Shown in pieces: positions 48,301 to 58,900 of a stretch of 64,000 nt of DNA. This DNA is from Toxoplasma gondii ME49. Taxonomy: Eukaryota > Apicomplexa > Conoidasida > Eucoccidiorida > Sarcocystidae. The DNA is taken from positions 1,814,144 through 1,878,143 of the forward strand of contig NC_031480.1 of the NCBI RefSeq assembly GCF_000006565.2. Direction: 5' to 3'. The notes beneath the pieces were generated by a model. That model was not told the origin of the DNA. It did no database searches and saw only the letters and a program-made list of their open reading frames with translations. Within the stretch, counting starts at the first letter, position 1; every line of letters starts with the position of its first letter. A program made the translations under genes and the position numbers.

Positions 48301-50173
48301 TGCTGCAGCGACCTCCAGCTCTTGTAAAAATCGTCAACGGAGTATAGGGGGGAACGTCCCTAACAGTATGTCCGGTGCTTGTACCAAGATCCTGGATGTG
48401 GATACGAGATCGGGTTCTCCACTGGAGAACACTTTGTGCTTCCCAAGTGGAGCTCGTCAATCATTTCTTCGGACAGCCACTGAGGGCCGGCTAGACAGTG
48501 CGGCTGTCACGACGCTGGGAGCAAACTTGTCATTTCTCCTGTATGCTTTCGCATCTCTTGATATGCCTGTTCTCAAAATCTTCCGTGCCGTTGCTGCTTT
48601 GTTGCTGGACGATCGGGACTCTGCGCCACAGGGGTCAGTGGAATGCGAGGCGAGACATAGGTTTATCGGAGATTCGGTTGGAATTCCTCTTGCAATAAGG
48701 AGGAACAACCATCTTCCTGTGCCTCACAGAATGGGCCAGTTCTTGGCCTCTCTGGAGCCAAGTCATGTGACATCTCTTGCCTGGGCTTACTCTACATTCA
48801 TTGCTGGATCGGCACGGGGCAGTTGTGTGGAGCATGCCGAAATGTTGGCAAGCAAAGACCTCGGAGGGGCGATTCAGAGCGGTGCTCACAAACTCTCGCG
48901 TACCCTACTGGGGCAGAGCAGAAATCGCCTTGCCGATGAGGCACGCTGCAGGTTAGTCAGCCAGTCCGGGGAAAGGCTGAATGCCGTGGACGGAGAGTCT
49001 TTTGAAGGGGAAAACAACAGCTCCATCCGGAACAGAAGAACGCACTTTTCAGCATCCCTGTCAGACAAGAGAAGCGAGCAGCAGCTTCTGTTCGAGCTAA
49101 GTGCTTATCTGGCGACGCATGCACTCACATGTAGTTGGCGCTACTCGACAGCTGAAAAGGTACAGCTGTGCTGGGCGTTGTCACTTCAGGATATTTTCAT
49201 ACCCTCCTTTCTGTGGTCGGCCCTTACCGAATTGGAGTCAGCCAGTAGGCATTCAACAAAATCCGCCCGAATCCGTGCAACTGCAGATGGATCACAATTG
49301 CCTATCGATATTGCCACTGGCATGCCGGGTGAATCTGCGGAGCCTACGGGTTTGCGTGCTGGAAATTTGTACGGACGTTCCGGGGAGGGATTAGGCTCCA
49401 CCGACTTCGGTGGCTTGCTTGACGTGCAGCCGCTAAAAGACACCCTTCTTCCGCATAAGCTACAGACGCAGCTGTATCTGTCGACTCTCTCTTTTTTGAC
49501 GCGAGGAGAAGTCAGCCTAGTTTTCGGCAGCGCAGAAGACTGGGACAAGTGTTCTCCCGCGAGCAGGGAAGGAGCGTCGCCGCAGCCAGTATTAAATCTG
49601 AAGCGTCAAAAGCAACAGTCTCGGTTTGCGGCGGAGAGCGGTCAGCGGAAAGCGGATGAATTTAGAAGCTCTTCGGCGGTTCACCGAGGTGCGATCAAGG
49701 CCGTGCCAACAATGCAGATACGCGGCCCACTCTTGAGTGAAACCGGAAACAGTCCCTCGCTAACCATTTCCCGGTGTGGTTTGGAACGAGCTCTGGAAAG
49801 AGCCGGGGTGGAACAGATATCTTTGCCGATGGCGTTTTTCCGTTGCCGCGCTGCACTGGATACACATCCAGACCGCACCCCGCACTACGTTGTTTCCCCG
49901 CTGCACATAAAAGTTTTCATTGAACTGAGGAAAATCCTCCACACTCGAGAGGAGATTCGCCAACAGCCGACATGCGTTCTCCTGGAGAGAGTATTCGATC
50001 CACACAGCGTGGTAGGGAAGCTGGCAGAAAAGCATAGAGGAAAGGAAGGAGATGGGGCGAGTACGCGCAGAACGTGTGATCCGCGCTGGGATGTCGTTCC
50101 GGAGTATAGGGACTCAAGCGGGTTTTGGCTGGACATTCTGGTGAGGCCACGAGCGGAAGAGACTGCTGCTTGA
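45380..50173 (+). CDS. Large FASTK/heptatricopeptide-like helical-repeat protein, probably organellar RNA-binding
   Basis: One open frame of 1598 codons from the ATG at 45380; an in-frame GTG at 45284 follows an acceptor-like sequence, so a further 5' exon is possible. The first 60 residues are rich in Arg, Ser, Ala and Leu and poor in acidic residues, fitting a mitochondrial or apicoplast presequence. The N-terminal half is mostly disordered. From about residue 715 there are spaced Leu/Trp/Ala helical units: FVASLCWACGKLRLP (about 717), LSLGLWGIAQCHAA (871), LSMFAQTCC (924), LSFLLYAFASLDMP (1047), VTSLAWAYSTF (1131) and VQLCWALSLQDIF (1261). This LLWA-type pattern is that of FASTK/OPR/heptatricopeptide proteins, expanded in apicomplexans and linked to organellar RNA processing or fragmented rRNA assembly. 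A final RAP-like domain is not clear. RNA-binding and location are inferred. Confidence 0.82.
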   Translation: MQSVRLPWKSVAPRCFERSGRALALEASRASVRAQDCRCLSRLSAHPAASQTREELVLVGAASRETTRFSQGAVSSVKNRPDGYFADESTLETHARPSILKARVEASCESVGSGGPHFLKTVNLDSRPTSHSDHAKHEDAGAKAESKNNGIQRGTRIRLKQLDLHASVRRSKSVEEVLEICAQFLREVKDEIGDCCQTDATRREDSRHRRSAMNWQTRDLLSTDPAKPPTEGSNFVARIPRQFLDIPTLAVSRPMAVEEESPSNEHVSSGDLRRLPLSASALRSLHADDRHDLKTPSVAGTEQFPSPSQCTSADSTLVGAASSVDVSPRSSASPLGLMGVCSHLASDFGWINSAHVLHRLALLSSDTTERNRWKTAHESLQQTRENLGVQQLRRARRIISSGGSTDADRQRADKATRPCKGDGSLPTRPEVFGVQDVHTLDEDVAGNAAPRDGIVKWGVQLLRDARFLSVLCCVLHHLRQTHETLLSSELDLPVRGLSKGISSLSNIESSNLVRGVCLQQDNDCMQVRPQTPEPVPVQDRDHCNGQLHSVTKKGAISKEGRPIVSAFSQASAAVEFFASLESEEQAATPPPAHTRKDSSGTDLPISDIAGIKIPPEFSGTTSRAVGADERSSFQTPEVTITSAPRFALETVPGTSQVPFIKGVRNTAPQRLQEQPRLDAPPYDQTNKGSGLLFETPGDVALEGREAIEKREPTAAQLRFVASLCWACGKLRLPAALRESPTAELQNSNDNARNGPLSDFHVGLSLPYCNRTQRNARLGEEATHNNLENSAANAHSFSVRGAQPSERSSNSSQCMRQGTRDCSPGPTFGGTDTLSVPSRVDPMGGRRLYSEIVSLLEKCVLRCLPFFRPRELSLGLWGIAQCHAARAASSSIEDGRGRSMLRIRQAFWQQAVACVRRRLPEMPLRELSMFAQTCCTVGYRDETLMVAVADAMLVCLPTEWKQYHRWLMTQAHKKSAAATSSSCKNRQRSIGGNVPNSMSGACTKILDVDTRSGSPLENTLCFPSGARQSFLRTATEGRLDSAAVTTLGANLSFLLYAFASLDMPVLKIFRAVAALLLDDRDSAPQGSVECEARHRFIGDSVGIPLAIRRNNHLPVPHRMGQFLASLEPSHVTSLAWAYSTFIAGSARGSCVEHAEMLASKDLGGAIQSGAHKLSRTLLGQSRNRLADEARCRLVSQSGERLNAVDGESFEGENNSSIRNRRTHFSASLSDKRSEQQLLFELSAYLATHALTCSWRYSTAEKVQLCWALSLQDIFIPSFLWSALTELESASRHSTKSARIRATADGSQLPIDIATGMPGESAEPTGLRAGNLYGRSGEGLGSTDFGGLLDVQPLKDTLLPHKLQTQLYLSTLSFLTRGEVSLVFGSAEDWDKCSPASREGASPQPVLNLKRQKQQSRFAAESGQRKADEFRSSSAVHRGAIKAVPTMQIRGPLLSETGNSPSLTISRCGLERALERAGVEQISLPMAFFRCRAALDTHPDRTPHYVVSPLHIKVFIELRKILHTREEIRQQPTCVLLERVFDPHSVVGKLAEKHRGKEGDGASTRRTCDPRWDVVPEYRDSSGFWLDILVRPRAEETAA

Positions 50174-52988
50174 CGCAAAAATGCGCTAGAATGTGAACGG
50201 GATGCGGGGGCGCTCTAACAGGTTTGCACTTCTTTTTATTTTCCATCGCTCAGAGGGACCGATGCGTACGCCCAAAAATCAGGCGTCGGTTTCGCATGGC
50301 CGCCATCGCTGACCAGGATGTGTTTAAGTAGCTATTCGGCATAAACGCTGCCAGTCCCGTGGCATCATGTGTCACTACGGAGTGCATGGACACGAAAAGT
50401 GGGTGTGTCGTTGTGGGGGAAAAGATCCTTGTGCAACCACGAAAGGTAAATAACACGGGATGCCCCAGTTGCTCTTAGCTAACACAGAACGACCCTACCC
50501 TCCGCAACATAATCTATTTGAATTCGAATATACTCCCCGCAGTCGCTGTGATGGCTCAGATGTCTCGGCCGGATCTGTTAGGTTGCAGCACTAGTAACCC
50601 TGCGAAATCGTGGCTCTTACATAGGCGGTTAGCCTCACCAGTCTTCCCATACACTAGTAATAGTGTAAGTACAACCGGCCGCTCGTGCTTACCCAGCTCA
50701 GGGTTGCAGTTAAGTGGAGTCTGAACATTCCTCAGCTACTTCTTTACAGGGGTTCCGAAATATAGCTACTCTTGTCAATTTGAGTGGTCGGCTTAGAGCA
50801 ACGCGAGCGGCTCTACTTCCGCGCGTTGCTTGCTTGTGTGCCAAGCGAAGCGTTGGCTTATTAGTGCCGCTAGAATACTACTCCGTTGATTGTTGCCCTG
50901 CAATTTGTGACGGCACTCACAGCCGAACAGATTGTCTCAATAAAAGTTTGAAGGCCAGATAATAATCCTCGACTTATAAGAGATTTCTTATATACAAGCA
51001 AACCATGGGTATGAGCTGAGGCGGATTTTTCAAAGCACAGCGGCTCGGAAACCCACGCACCTACACGGTTGGGCGAACATACGTCAGACAGTCCTGACTT
51101 GTTCCTTGGGAGCCGAATGACGGTAACAAAACCTCCCACCTCAAAGGCTTCGGAATTTTGCCCTTCCGAGGCATCGATGATGTCTGGATGTTTTCGAGCA
51201 AGAAAAGCGGGGTCACTTGTGTGGTGCGTGAGCGCCTCAAAGCTCCGTATCACAGCTCCTGGTTTTCGCCTCAGCCTGCGTCTCGTGAATGGGGGGAGTG
51301 TCGATCCTAGTCCAAGCAGGCAACACGAAAAAAGTACACGGAGACGACAAATCATACACGCAGCAAATGAGAGACTTCACAGGAAAAGTGTGAGCTGTTA
51401 ACAAATATAAAGGTCATTTGGAGCGCTACCTGGGAACGGGAGTACTCGTGTCGTGAGCAACACGCTTGTTTTATTCTGCCCTTACCTGCGGTGCCTGTGG
51501 AATTACTCTTGACTAGCGCGGGACCATTTCCGTTGTTGCCTGGGATTTGCCTAGTTGTTTACGAAAACTTTCCTATTTGTTCAGCCTCTCGAGAGAGTGG
51601 TGCTTTAGGTGAATGCGTGGGTTGGGGGGCAAGTTCTGAACGGAAAGAAGAAGGCATAGCGCTCGAAGCGGTGATCATTTCGTGTCTGCGCCCGTGCATG
51701 TGGTAAAAGGTGGGTTTGGGCTTCTTCCCACCCGGCAATTTTCGCGGACCTTCACCAGTGCTTTTCCGCAGAAATACGACTACATTGTCAGGTAGTCGAG
51801 TCTAATTATAGAGCTCTTCGTACTCCTGCGTGTCCTCGGTACAAGACTGTCATCGTCGTCTTCACACTTCTCCCCCTCTGCTTGCCAGGTAACTGCTTAT
51901 GGAGAGAAAGGGGCACCACTGTCGAATGAAAGCATACATGCTTGTCCGGGCTTCGGGTGCCTCGATGCATCCAGATGCAACCGGGGAAATCGGCGCTGAC
52001 AGTTTTTCCTCCGTGTTTTCTAGTTGCGCTTCCCGTCTCATTTTTCCTTGACGACTGCGGTGCTCCTGCTCGTGTGTGTTCCCAGCAACCCCTGTTAGGT
52101 ACAGAGCTGTTTTGTCTGTATTTACACCAGGCTTTTAACTGTGTCTCCGGACCCTTCGGGGGTATGCGGTACCGAGCGTCAAAACATTTCTTTTGAGAAA
52201 CCGGCTGCACCGGCCAACAAAGTGCTTGAATACCAGCTCACACTCGAAGTGCCGGCAATTGCAGTCTCTCTGTTTCATGGAGTCCAGTGTTGTAAGGCGT
52301 GTGTCTGTCCAGAACTTCCTCTAGTTCATGTTTTTCCGGTAGGAAACCCGCTTTCAAGCGCAGTTGGAACCTGGAAACGCATATGTCGACCTCGTGAGTC
52401 TCCCGTTGTCCAGTCGTCCAGGGGTCTTTTTTGACGATCAAGAACGAACTGGTCACATTTTTGCGAATTTCCGCCGTGTCTCTGCGTGAAGAGAGCCAGG
52501 ACATGACTCCAACGACAAGCCAGTCGTTGTCTTGTCGGTACCGCCCGTATTTGTTAGGGCGGAGTTAGTGATCCTAGTCGATCTGTGCTCGAACTTTCCA
52601 CCGGCCGGACCAACCCCCGTTTCGCTTCGTACAGTTCCGCTGCCATCGGAGAAACGCCATTTTGGCGGCTTTAGATCTCCTCGCCATGCTGGCGGTGTAG
52701 TGGCCACACGTCTTCTCAGTTGTCTTCGTTCAACCGTGCACAGCCGCTGCTGGGTTTTGGTGCAGGGGCCGCAGCGACCACGCTGACATTTGCAGGTTTC
52801 CCGAACTCGCCGTGTGTCTCGCTTCTGGGTGCGACCACCTGGGTCCAGCGTCAATTATGCCTGCCCATATTTATTTGTCTGACCCGCAGATATGAATACA
52901 CACGTGCAGCTCACAATAGAGTGCACAACCGTCGAATCTTTGTAAGTCAATTGAGGTTGGAGGTTTCGTTTTTTAGTGCGTGAAGGCC
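50174..52988. other. Intergenic between the repeat protein and the DDT-domain protein
   Basis: 2.8 kb between two plus-strand genes, holding the 3' flank of the first and the promoter and leader of the second. No frame with recognisable content was found. Confidence 0.5.
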
Positions 52989-55900
52989 ATGTCGAAGACG
53001 AGCAGAAAAAACGCAAAGATTCCTCCATCGGGGGGAGGAAAGGGCGTGAAACGTGCGAGCTGCAAGCGCGAAGTCAACCGGGTGCCGATCTCGATGAGGG
53101 CGTCGTTGCAGAGGGAAGCAGATCTTGGACGGAAGGGGAAGGCGTCGAAGACGGCGACAGCTGCTGTCTCGAGTCGAGCCGAACCCTCATCCTCGCGGGT
53201 CAAGAGAGAGGCGGGCAGCGGCAGAGCGTCTTGTGAATCTCGAGCAAGTCGTGTCTCGGATTCGAAAGAAAAAATTACCCACTCACTCGGAAGAAACCGA
53301 ACGAATGCGGGAGAAAAATGGGAGAAGGTAGGGGCTGTCTGCGCGGGGAAGCAAGGGGCAGAGAGTCGCAGAAAAGGAGGTCCGGAGTCTTGCCGGAAAC
53401 AAAAGAGCGATCAGACAGGAAAGGACGACGACGAGACCATTGAACCCCACTACGATCAATGGTACGACGACTACTACAAAGATGAACTTAACTTGGCCGA
53501 CGAGACTTTGTTGGATGTCCTTGTGGGCGTTATCAAACGGCACCATGGTCGCCACTACTACGGAGACTGTTTGCCGGCTTCTGCGTCTTCGGGTACGGCG
53601 AGGAGCGACGCACCGCAGCCTGAAACAGGGCATATCGCTGCATCTGAAGGAGAGGGGAAGCAGGCGGAGGAGGAACTCAACAGTTTAACCAGTGACGCTT
53701 TGCAGGTGAAAAAGGCCTGGGCCTTCGTGGCAGAAGATGCGGCTCTAGCTCGAGCGCTGGCCCGAGGTGCAGCCTCTTCTGCGCCGGCCTCCCGGAAGGC
53801 GTCGAAAGCGAACGACCGCCCGTTGCCACGAAGATTCCCGCGGGGAGAAGAGGCACAAGCGAAAGGACGAGGCGAAGAAAAGACTCAGGGACTGCGGACG
53901 CGGTGGCAGTGTTTTCTTGAGCGTCGAAGCAAACGGCTGGAAGTCGAGCGCTTCGTGCAGAACGAGATCGACGCCGTTGAGGAGCGGCAAGGGGTCGCGC
54001 CTGAGGAGCGGGAGAAGCCAAAAACATCGCGAGGCGCCAAAGAGGAATCTGAAAGTTCCAGTTCACAGCTCGGGACAGAGAAGCGAGGAGACGAGAACCC
54101 GGAGGAAGGCGGCGAAGCCTGTTCCGCTGACTGGGTGTCTCAAAATGAATCAGACAGCAGACTGCAGAAGTGCACGTTAGACGAAGTGGAGGCGATGAAT
54201 GGGGTTGGAGGAGGGGAACAGAATTCGTCAGATCCTTCGGCTTCCCAGAACGCAGCTGCTTCCCCGACGCTTTCAACAGAAGCGCGGCCGGCTGAACCTA
54301 AGGCAAAGATACGCAAAACAGATGCGTCTCAGTCTGCCTCTCCAAGCGACCCGAGCCACAAGGAGACCCCCCGAGAGGATGACGAATCTGCGGACGAGGC
54401 TCTGGCCGAAAAACTTCTCCGCAACCTGACGAAGAGTCCCAGCGATGACGAGTCGTCATCGCCCTCCTCCTCTTCGTCTTCCTTGACTTCCTCGTATGCT
54501 CCGAGCTCGCCAGAGACTGAAAATGAGGCCAATTCGGAAGAGGAGACTGGGACGGAAGGCCCGCAGAATGGAGAGACTACGATGAGTGCTGAGGATCCGG
54601 CGACTCAGCCGCGTTCGAAGGAGCTGTCGAAGAAGGAAAGGGGCGTTGGAGGGACAGAAGAAGCAAGGAAACTGAAACGACGGAAGAAAGCGAAGTGGGA
54701 AAAGCCGCGCAAGAGTAAAGAGGCTCGGCTGCGAGAGAAGGAGAAGGAGAGAGCGCGAGAGAGGCAAATGCTAGAATCGGAGTTAAGCTCAAAGTCTGCA
54801 TGCGTGGGTACATTTTCCACCGGGAATTCGCAGGGGAAAGTCCAGCTGCCGCGTGCAGTCGCCTTGCGGTCGCAGTGCCTCTACCACTTTGAGGGCCTCT
54901 TGGAGGCTGAACTCTACAGCAAATATCCGAACGGTGTGACTCGGCGAGGAGCGCTCTGTTCGGACAATCTTCGCGTCGAAGAGACGTTCGAGTTCTTTCT
55001 GCTCTGTCGGTTCCTGAATCTCTTCCCGAGCTTGATCAACGTCACCTGGTCCTTCGACGAGCTCGTCAGCGCGATCAGTTCCCCTCCATCTGTGGCCCCC
55101 ATTCCGGCGCGTCCGTTGACTGCTGCGCCCGAGGCAGCTTCAGAATCGATGGCCGCCTCCTCGATGTCTTCACGTGCAGACGCTTCCGAGCGTCCTTCGT
55201 TTCCTTCCTTCCTGAAAGAGTTCAGCCCCGTCGTCGGGAGCGGCCCAGGAGGAGACGCAGAAAAGGGCGAACCCGGCGGAGTTCTGCGACAGATTTTAGC
55301 GAAGCTTTTCGGCTTTCTAGGGAGACGCATGACACCCGGAATGTCGCTGACTCGTATGTGCGGGAGGTACGTAGACGAGAAACGGCGCGACGGCATCATC
55401 CCCTCCGGCTTTCTCTGGCCCTTCGACTACCCGGTGAAGGTCTGGCAGAGCTGCGACTCTTGTGGTCTAGGCGAGAAGAGGAAGAAGAGAAAGGAGATTG
55501 CCGCAGCGCGGGAGGAAGAAGAAGCAGAACGCGAAAAGACCGGCGTTCCTCGGGAGAAGAACATGGGTAAAAAGACAGAGGATGACAGCCGGAAAAAGGA
55601 GGACAAGAAAAGAGGAACCGGTTCAGGCAGTGCAGAAGGGGACGAACTAGAAGGCGTCTTCTTAGAGACCGTCTACAACCCCTTCAAGGTCTGCGAGGAC
55701 TGGGGACGTTTGAAAAGCATTCATGTGAGTAGGGGGAAAACGAAAGCTGGAAGCTTTTGGATAGTTTTTTGTGTTTCTCTCCTGTCGCTGCCTTCACTTC
55801 GGATGCTTACGAAAGCCATTTGTTTATGACATAGGAGAACACCTGGAGTTTTCCAGTGTCACTCGGGGACCTGACACCGCTTGCAAGTTATGGAAGTTCG

Positions 55901-58900
55901 AGCGCTGCAGATCCGTTGTCTTGTTGTTATTATGGGGAGGGGATAGCGACAAGAGGCTTCAAATACGTTTTCAGAACGTGGACGGCGCGACACCTTTGCG
56001 TGTCGTCTGGCTTTTCGATCGGAGATTGGCGCCATCCGAAACTACCCCCTTCAGTCCACACATAAACAATGTTTGTGTGCGTATGTCGCCTCAGCTTGTG
56101 TTGTAAGGCACTGCGAGGAAATCGGAAGAAGCTGAGCGTCTGTTGAATCTGTCTTCAATGCACGCTACACCACTTTCTCTTCTCGTTGCTAGTGCACCTT
56201 CGTGTGTTGTCTTGCTCCTTTCTGCGCAGAAACTGCGTGTAGTTCGCCTTCTCATCGAGCACGCCATGAGCGAGAGTCCGCAAATCAACAAAGTGAGGCG
56301 ACGATACTACATCGGGACTGAAGTCTGTGTCGCGTCATTTGCAGCAGTTACACTGGAGACACTTGAAGACTCACACGTCGTGCAGTTTTGTTCTTTCTAC
56401 CTGTGCACACCAGCGAGAGAGTCTGTGGGAGTGGCGTCTTGGCGGCTTCCGTTGAAGGCAGCTCCTCACTCCGGTGGCAGATTCATTTCTCGACCTCAGT
56501 CCTCATGAAAAAGGATGCTATGGAGGTACTCGAACTGTCAATATTGTTAGATCATGCATGCAACGCGTTCGGAAGCACCAACGCATTGTCTGCATGCGTC
56601 TCCCTCCTTCTTGGTCGATGCTGACACTGCAATACGGAAATTAAGGTGGCAGACGGGATTAGATATACTCCAGTAGTCGCTTCTGCTGCCGTGGGACCAT
56701 CAATGCGGTGCTTCCCGAACCCAGTTTTCGCGAGAAGCCTGGAGGCTGTCGGACAAGTGATATACGCATTCCTCTGGCGTTGCTCTGTCTCCCCCTTAAG
56801 GCTCAGTCGCTTTCTGTGGATGTGACAACCTCTTTAAGTGGTTTGATTGCCGCCGTAGAGGCTGGACGTTGTTTGCATTGGGGCGCTGTTTATCTTGGGG
56901 AATCCGAATTCTCTATAAACCGTCAGTTTTTTGAAGTCCAGAATGGGTTACCCGCTGCGCCGACACACTGGTGTGGAGATCCCTCGGTCGCAGACCAGGA
57001 AGGAGAGAGGGCGGTCGCGGGGAGTGCCCGAGGAGCCTTGCACTTGAACGCACACAACACAGTGCGCTGAGGAGAATGTCTTTGCCCGAAACTGCGCATT
57101 TGCCCTTGATCGTTTTTGCTTTCGCAGGCGCTGAAGGGCTTAACCGAGAGCGAGCTGGAAGCCGGTTTCAAAGGATGCGATGAAGAGGGCAGGCTGTACT
57201 GGATCGTTCCGCAGTGCGGAGACCCGACTGTTTTCAAGCTATATCGAGTGAGTTCCGTTGCCAAGAAAGGAATCTACCTCGGAGGGAAACTGAGACGTTT
57301 CTCCAGGGTGAAGCTATTGTTTTTGTGCGGCGTTGAGGTTGCACAGCGAGAACTTCGGGGTGTGGCGTTGTCTGCTTTTCATTCTCCATGAGTGTTTATC
57401 AGACGTTGGGAAATTCGTTCCAAAAAGGCACATAACTGTCATTCAAACACAAAAGTGTGAGTTCCTTGCCCATTCGCTGGACTGAGTTCCAACGAAGCTG
57501 ACCGGCACGGCGTGGGCGGCGGAGTGTCGGTTTCTGTGCTTTGGGCAAAATGTCACGCTATCCAGCAAGAAGAGAGAACAGGAGTTTTCCCTGGAAAGTT
57601 AGCCGCGAAGAAAATAAGGGTAGAGAGGTACGATGGGTTTTTTCAAGTGGTCTGCTGTCTTTTTGATCAGGAGGACCCTCGCTCTCAGCAGATAGCGATT
57701 TTGTGCGAAGATATTTCGGCGCTTGAATCCGTTGCAGAAGCTCTAAGCATGGTGAGTTAGAGCAGCTAAATGCCAAACAAACATGAGAATTTTCGGTCTC
57801 CCATGAAATATGTGTGGAAGAAGAGGCTTGACAGTACCGACGGTTTTTTTCGTGATAGGAACAGCTTGTCCGCTAATATATATCGTTAGATTGATCTTGT
57901 GTTGATGTATAGGAGCCGGACCGGTACACTGGGACTGCATACCACAGAGGGGCATTTATGATGCATGGAGGTTCAAAGAGGAAGGGGTTCGTGGGAATCA
58001 GTGGGAAGTCTTTCCCCCAGTGTGTGAATCATAAAGGCGCAGTTTCACCTACGCGACATGGCATGTTACTCCGTTGATTTCTTCGGCGAGTTTGTGGTCT
58101 TGGTGTCTCAGAGTGACCTTTCCGCGGCGGATCCTTCAAGAGCTCCAGTTACTGAAATGCTTTCTTTGTTATGATGGGAACGCAGTATTTCATTTGCTTT
58201 GAAACCTAACTGTGTGTGCGATTCTTTTTTACGCATTTGTCTTTTCTCGCGAAGCCGTTGGAGACCTTTGTAAGGACTGCAATAACTCGACTGTGTTTTC
58301 TTGCTCTCTTGTTAGGATGAGACGACTGCAGGGATGAGTGCTGTGCTGCTGGAGGCTCACCAACAAATCTTGGTTCAAGAGAAGCAGAGGAGCCGCGAGC
58401 TGCGCAGACAGAAGGCGTTAAGTCGGCAGTTGGAGATTTCCAACTGGGGTTTTGTGCCGGCAAGTAAGTTTGTTTTTTGTTTCTACTACATCACAACAGC
58501 GGATGCTTTTTTGCTTCACACATCAGAAAGGAAAATGATAACAGTGTAGAGAAAAGACTCTCGAAGAAGTGAATGTGCGACATCTCAGCATTGTAGGGGA
58601 GGATCTTTATGTTCCCAGTGCCGACCTTGTGCGGAGGATAGGACAACTTCTTTGTGACAGTCTATCCTGGTGGTTCGGAAGTCGTTTCCTCACTAGAGCG
58701 ATTTCCTATTTTCTAGTCCTGTTAGCCAGCATGCATCGTCCAGTGTCTTCCTTTCGCTGCATATGTGATTTCGACAGCTTCGAATCAGGGTGGATGCTAG
58801 AGAGAGGATCTTTTGCATCGCGTCGTGACTGGTGTGGACGAAAGAGCATACCGAGTGTCGCTGAGCCACGTTTTGCTTGTATCTCGGAAGAACAGTCTAC

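Noticed and set aside
53283..54813. Several minus-strand frames inside the DDT gene
   Set aside because: Antisense of the low-complexity Glu/Ser/Lys codons of the well-supported plus-strand exon.
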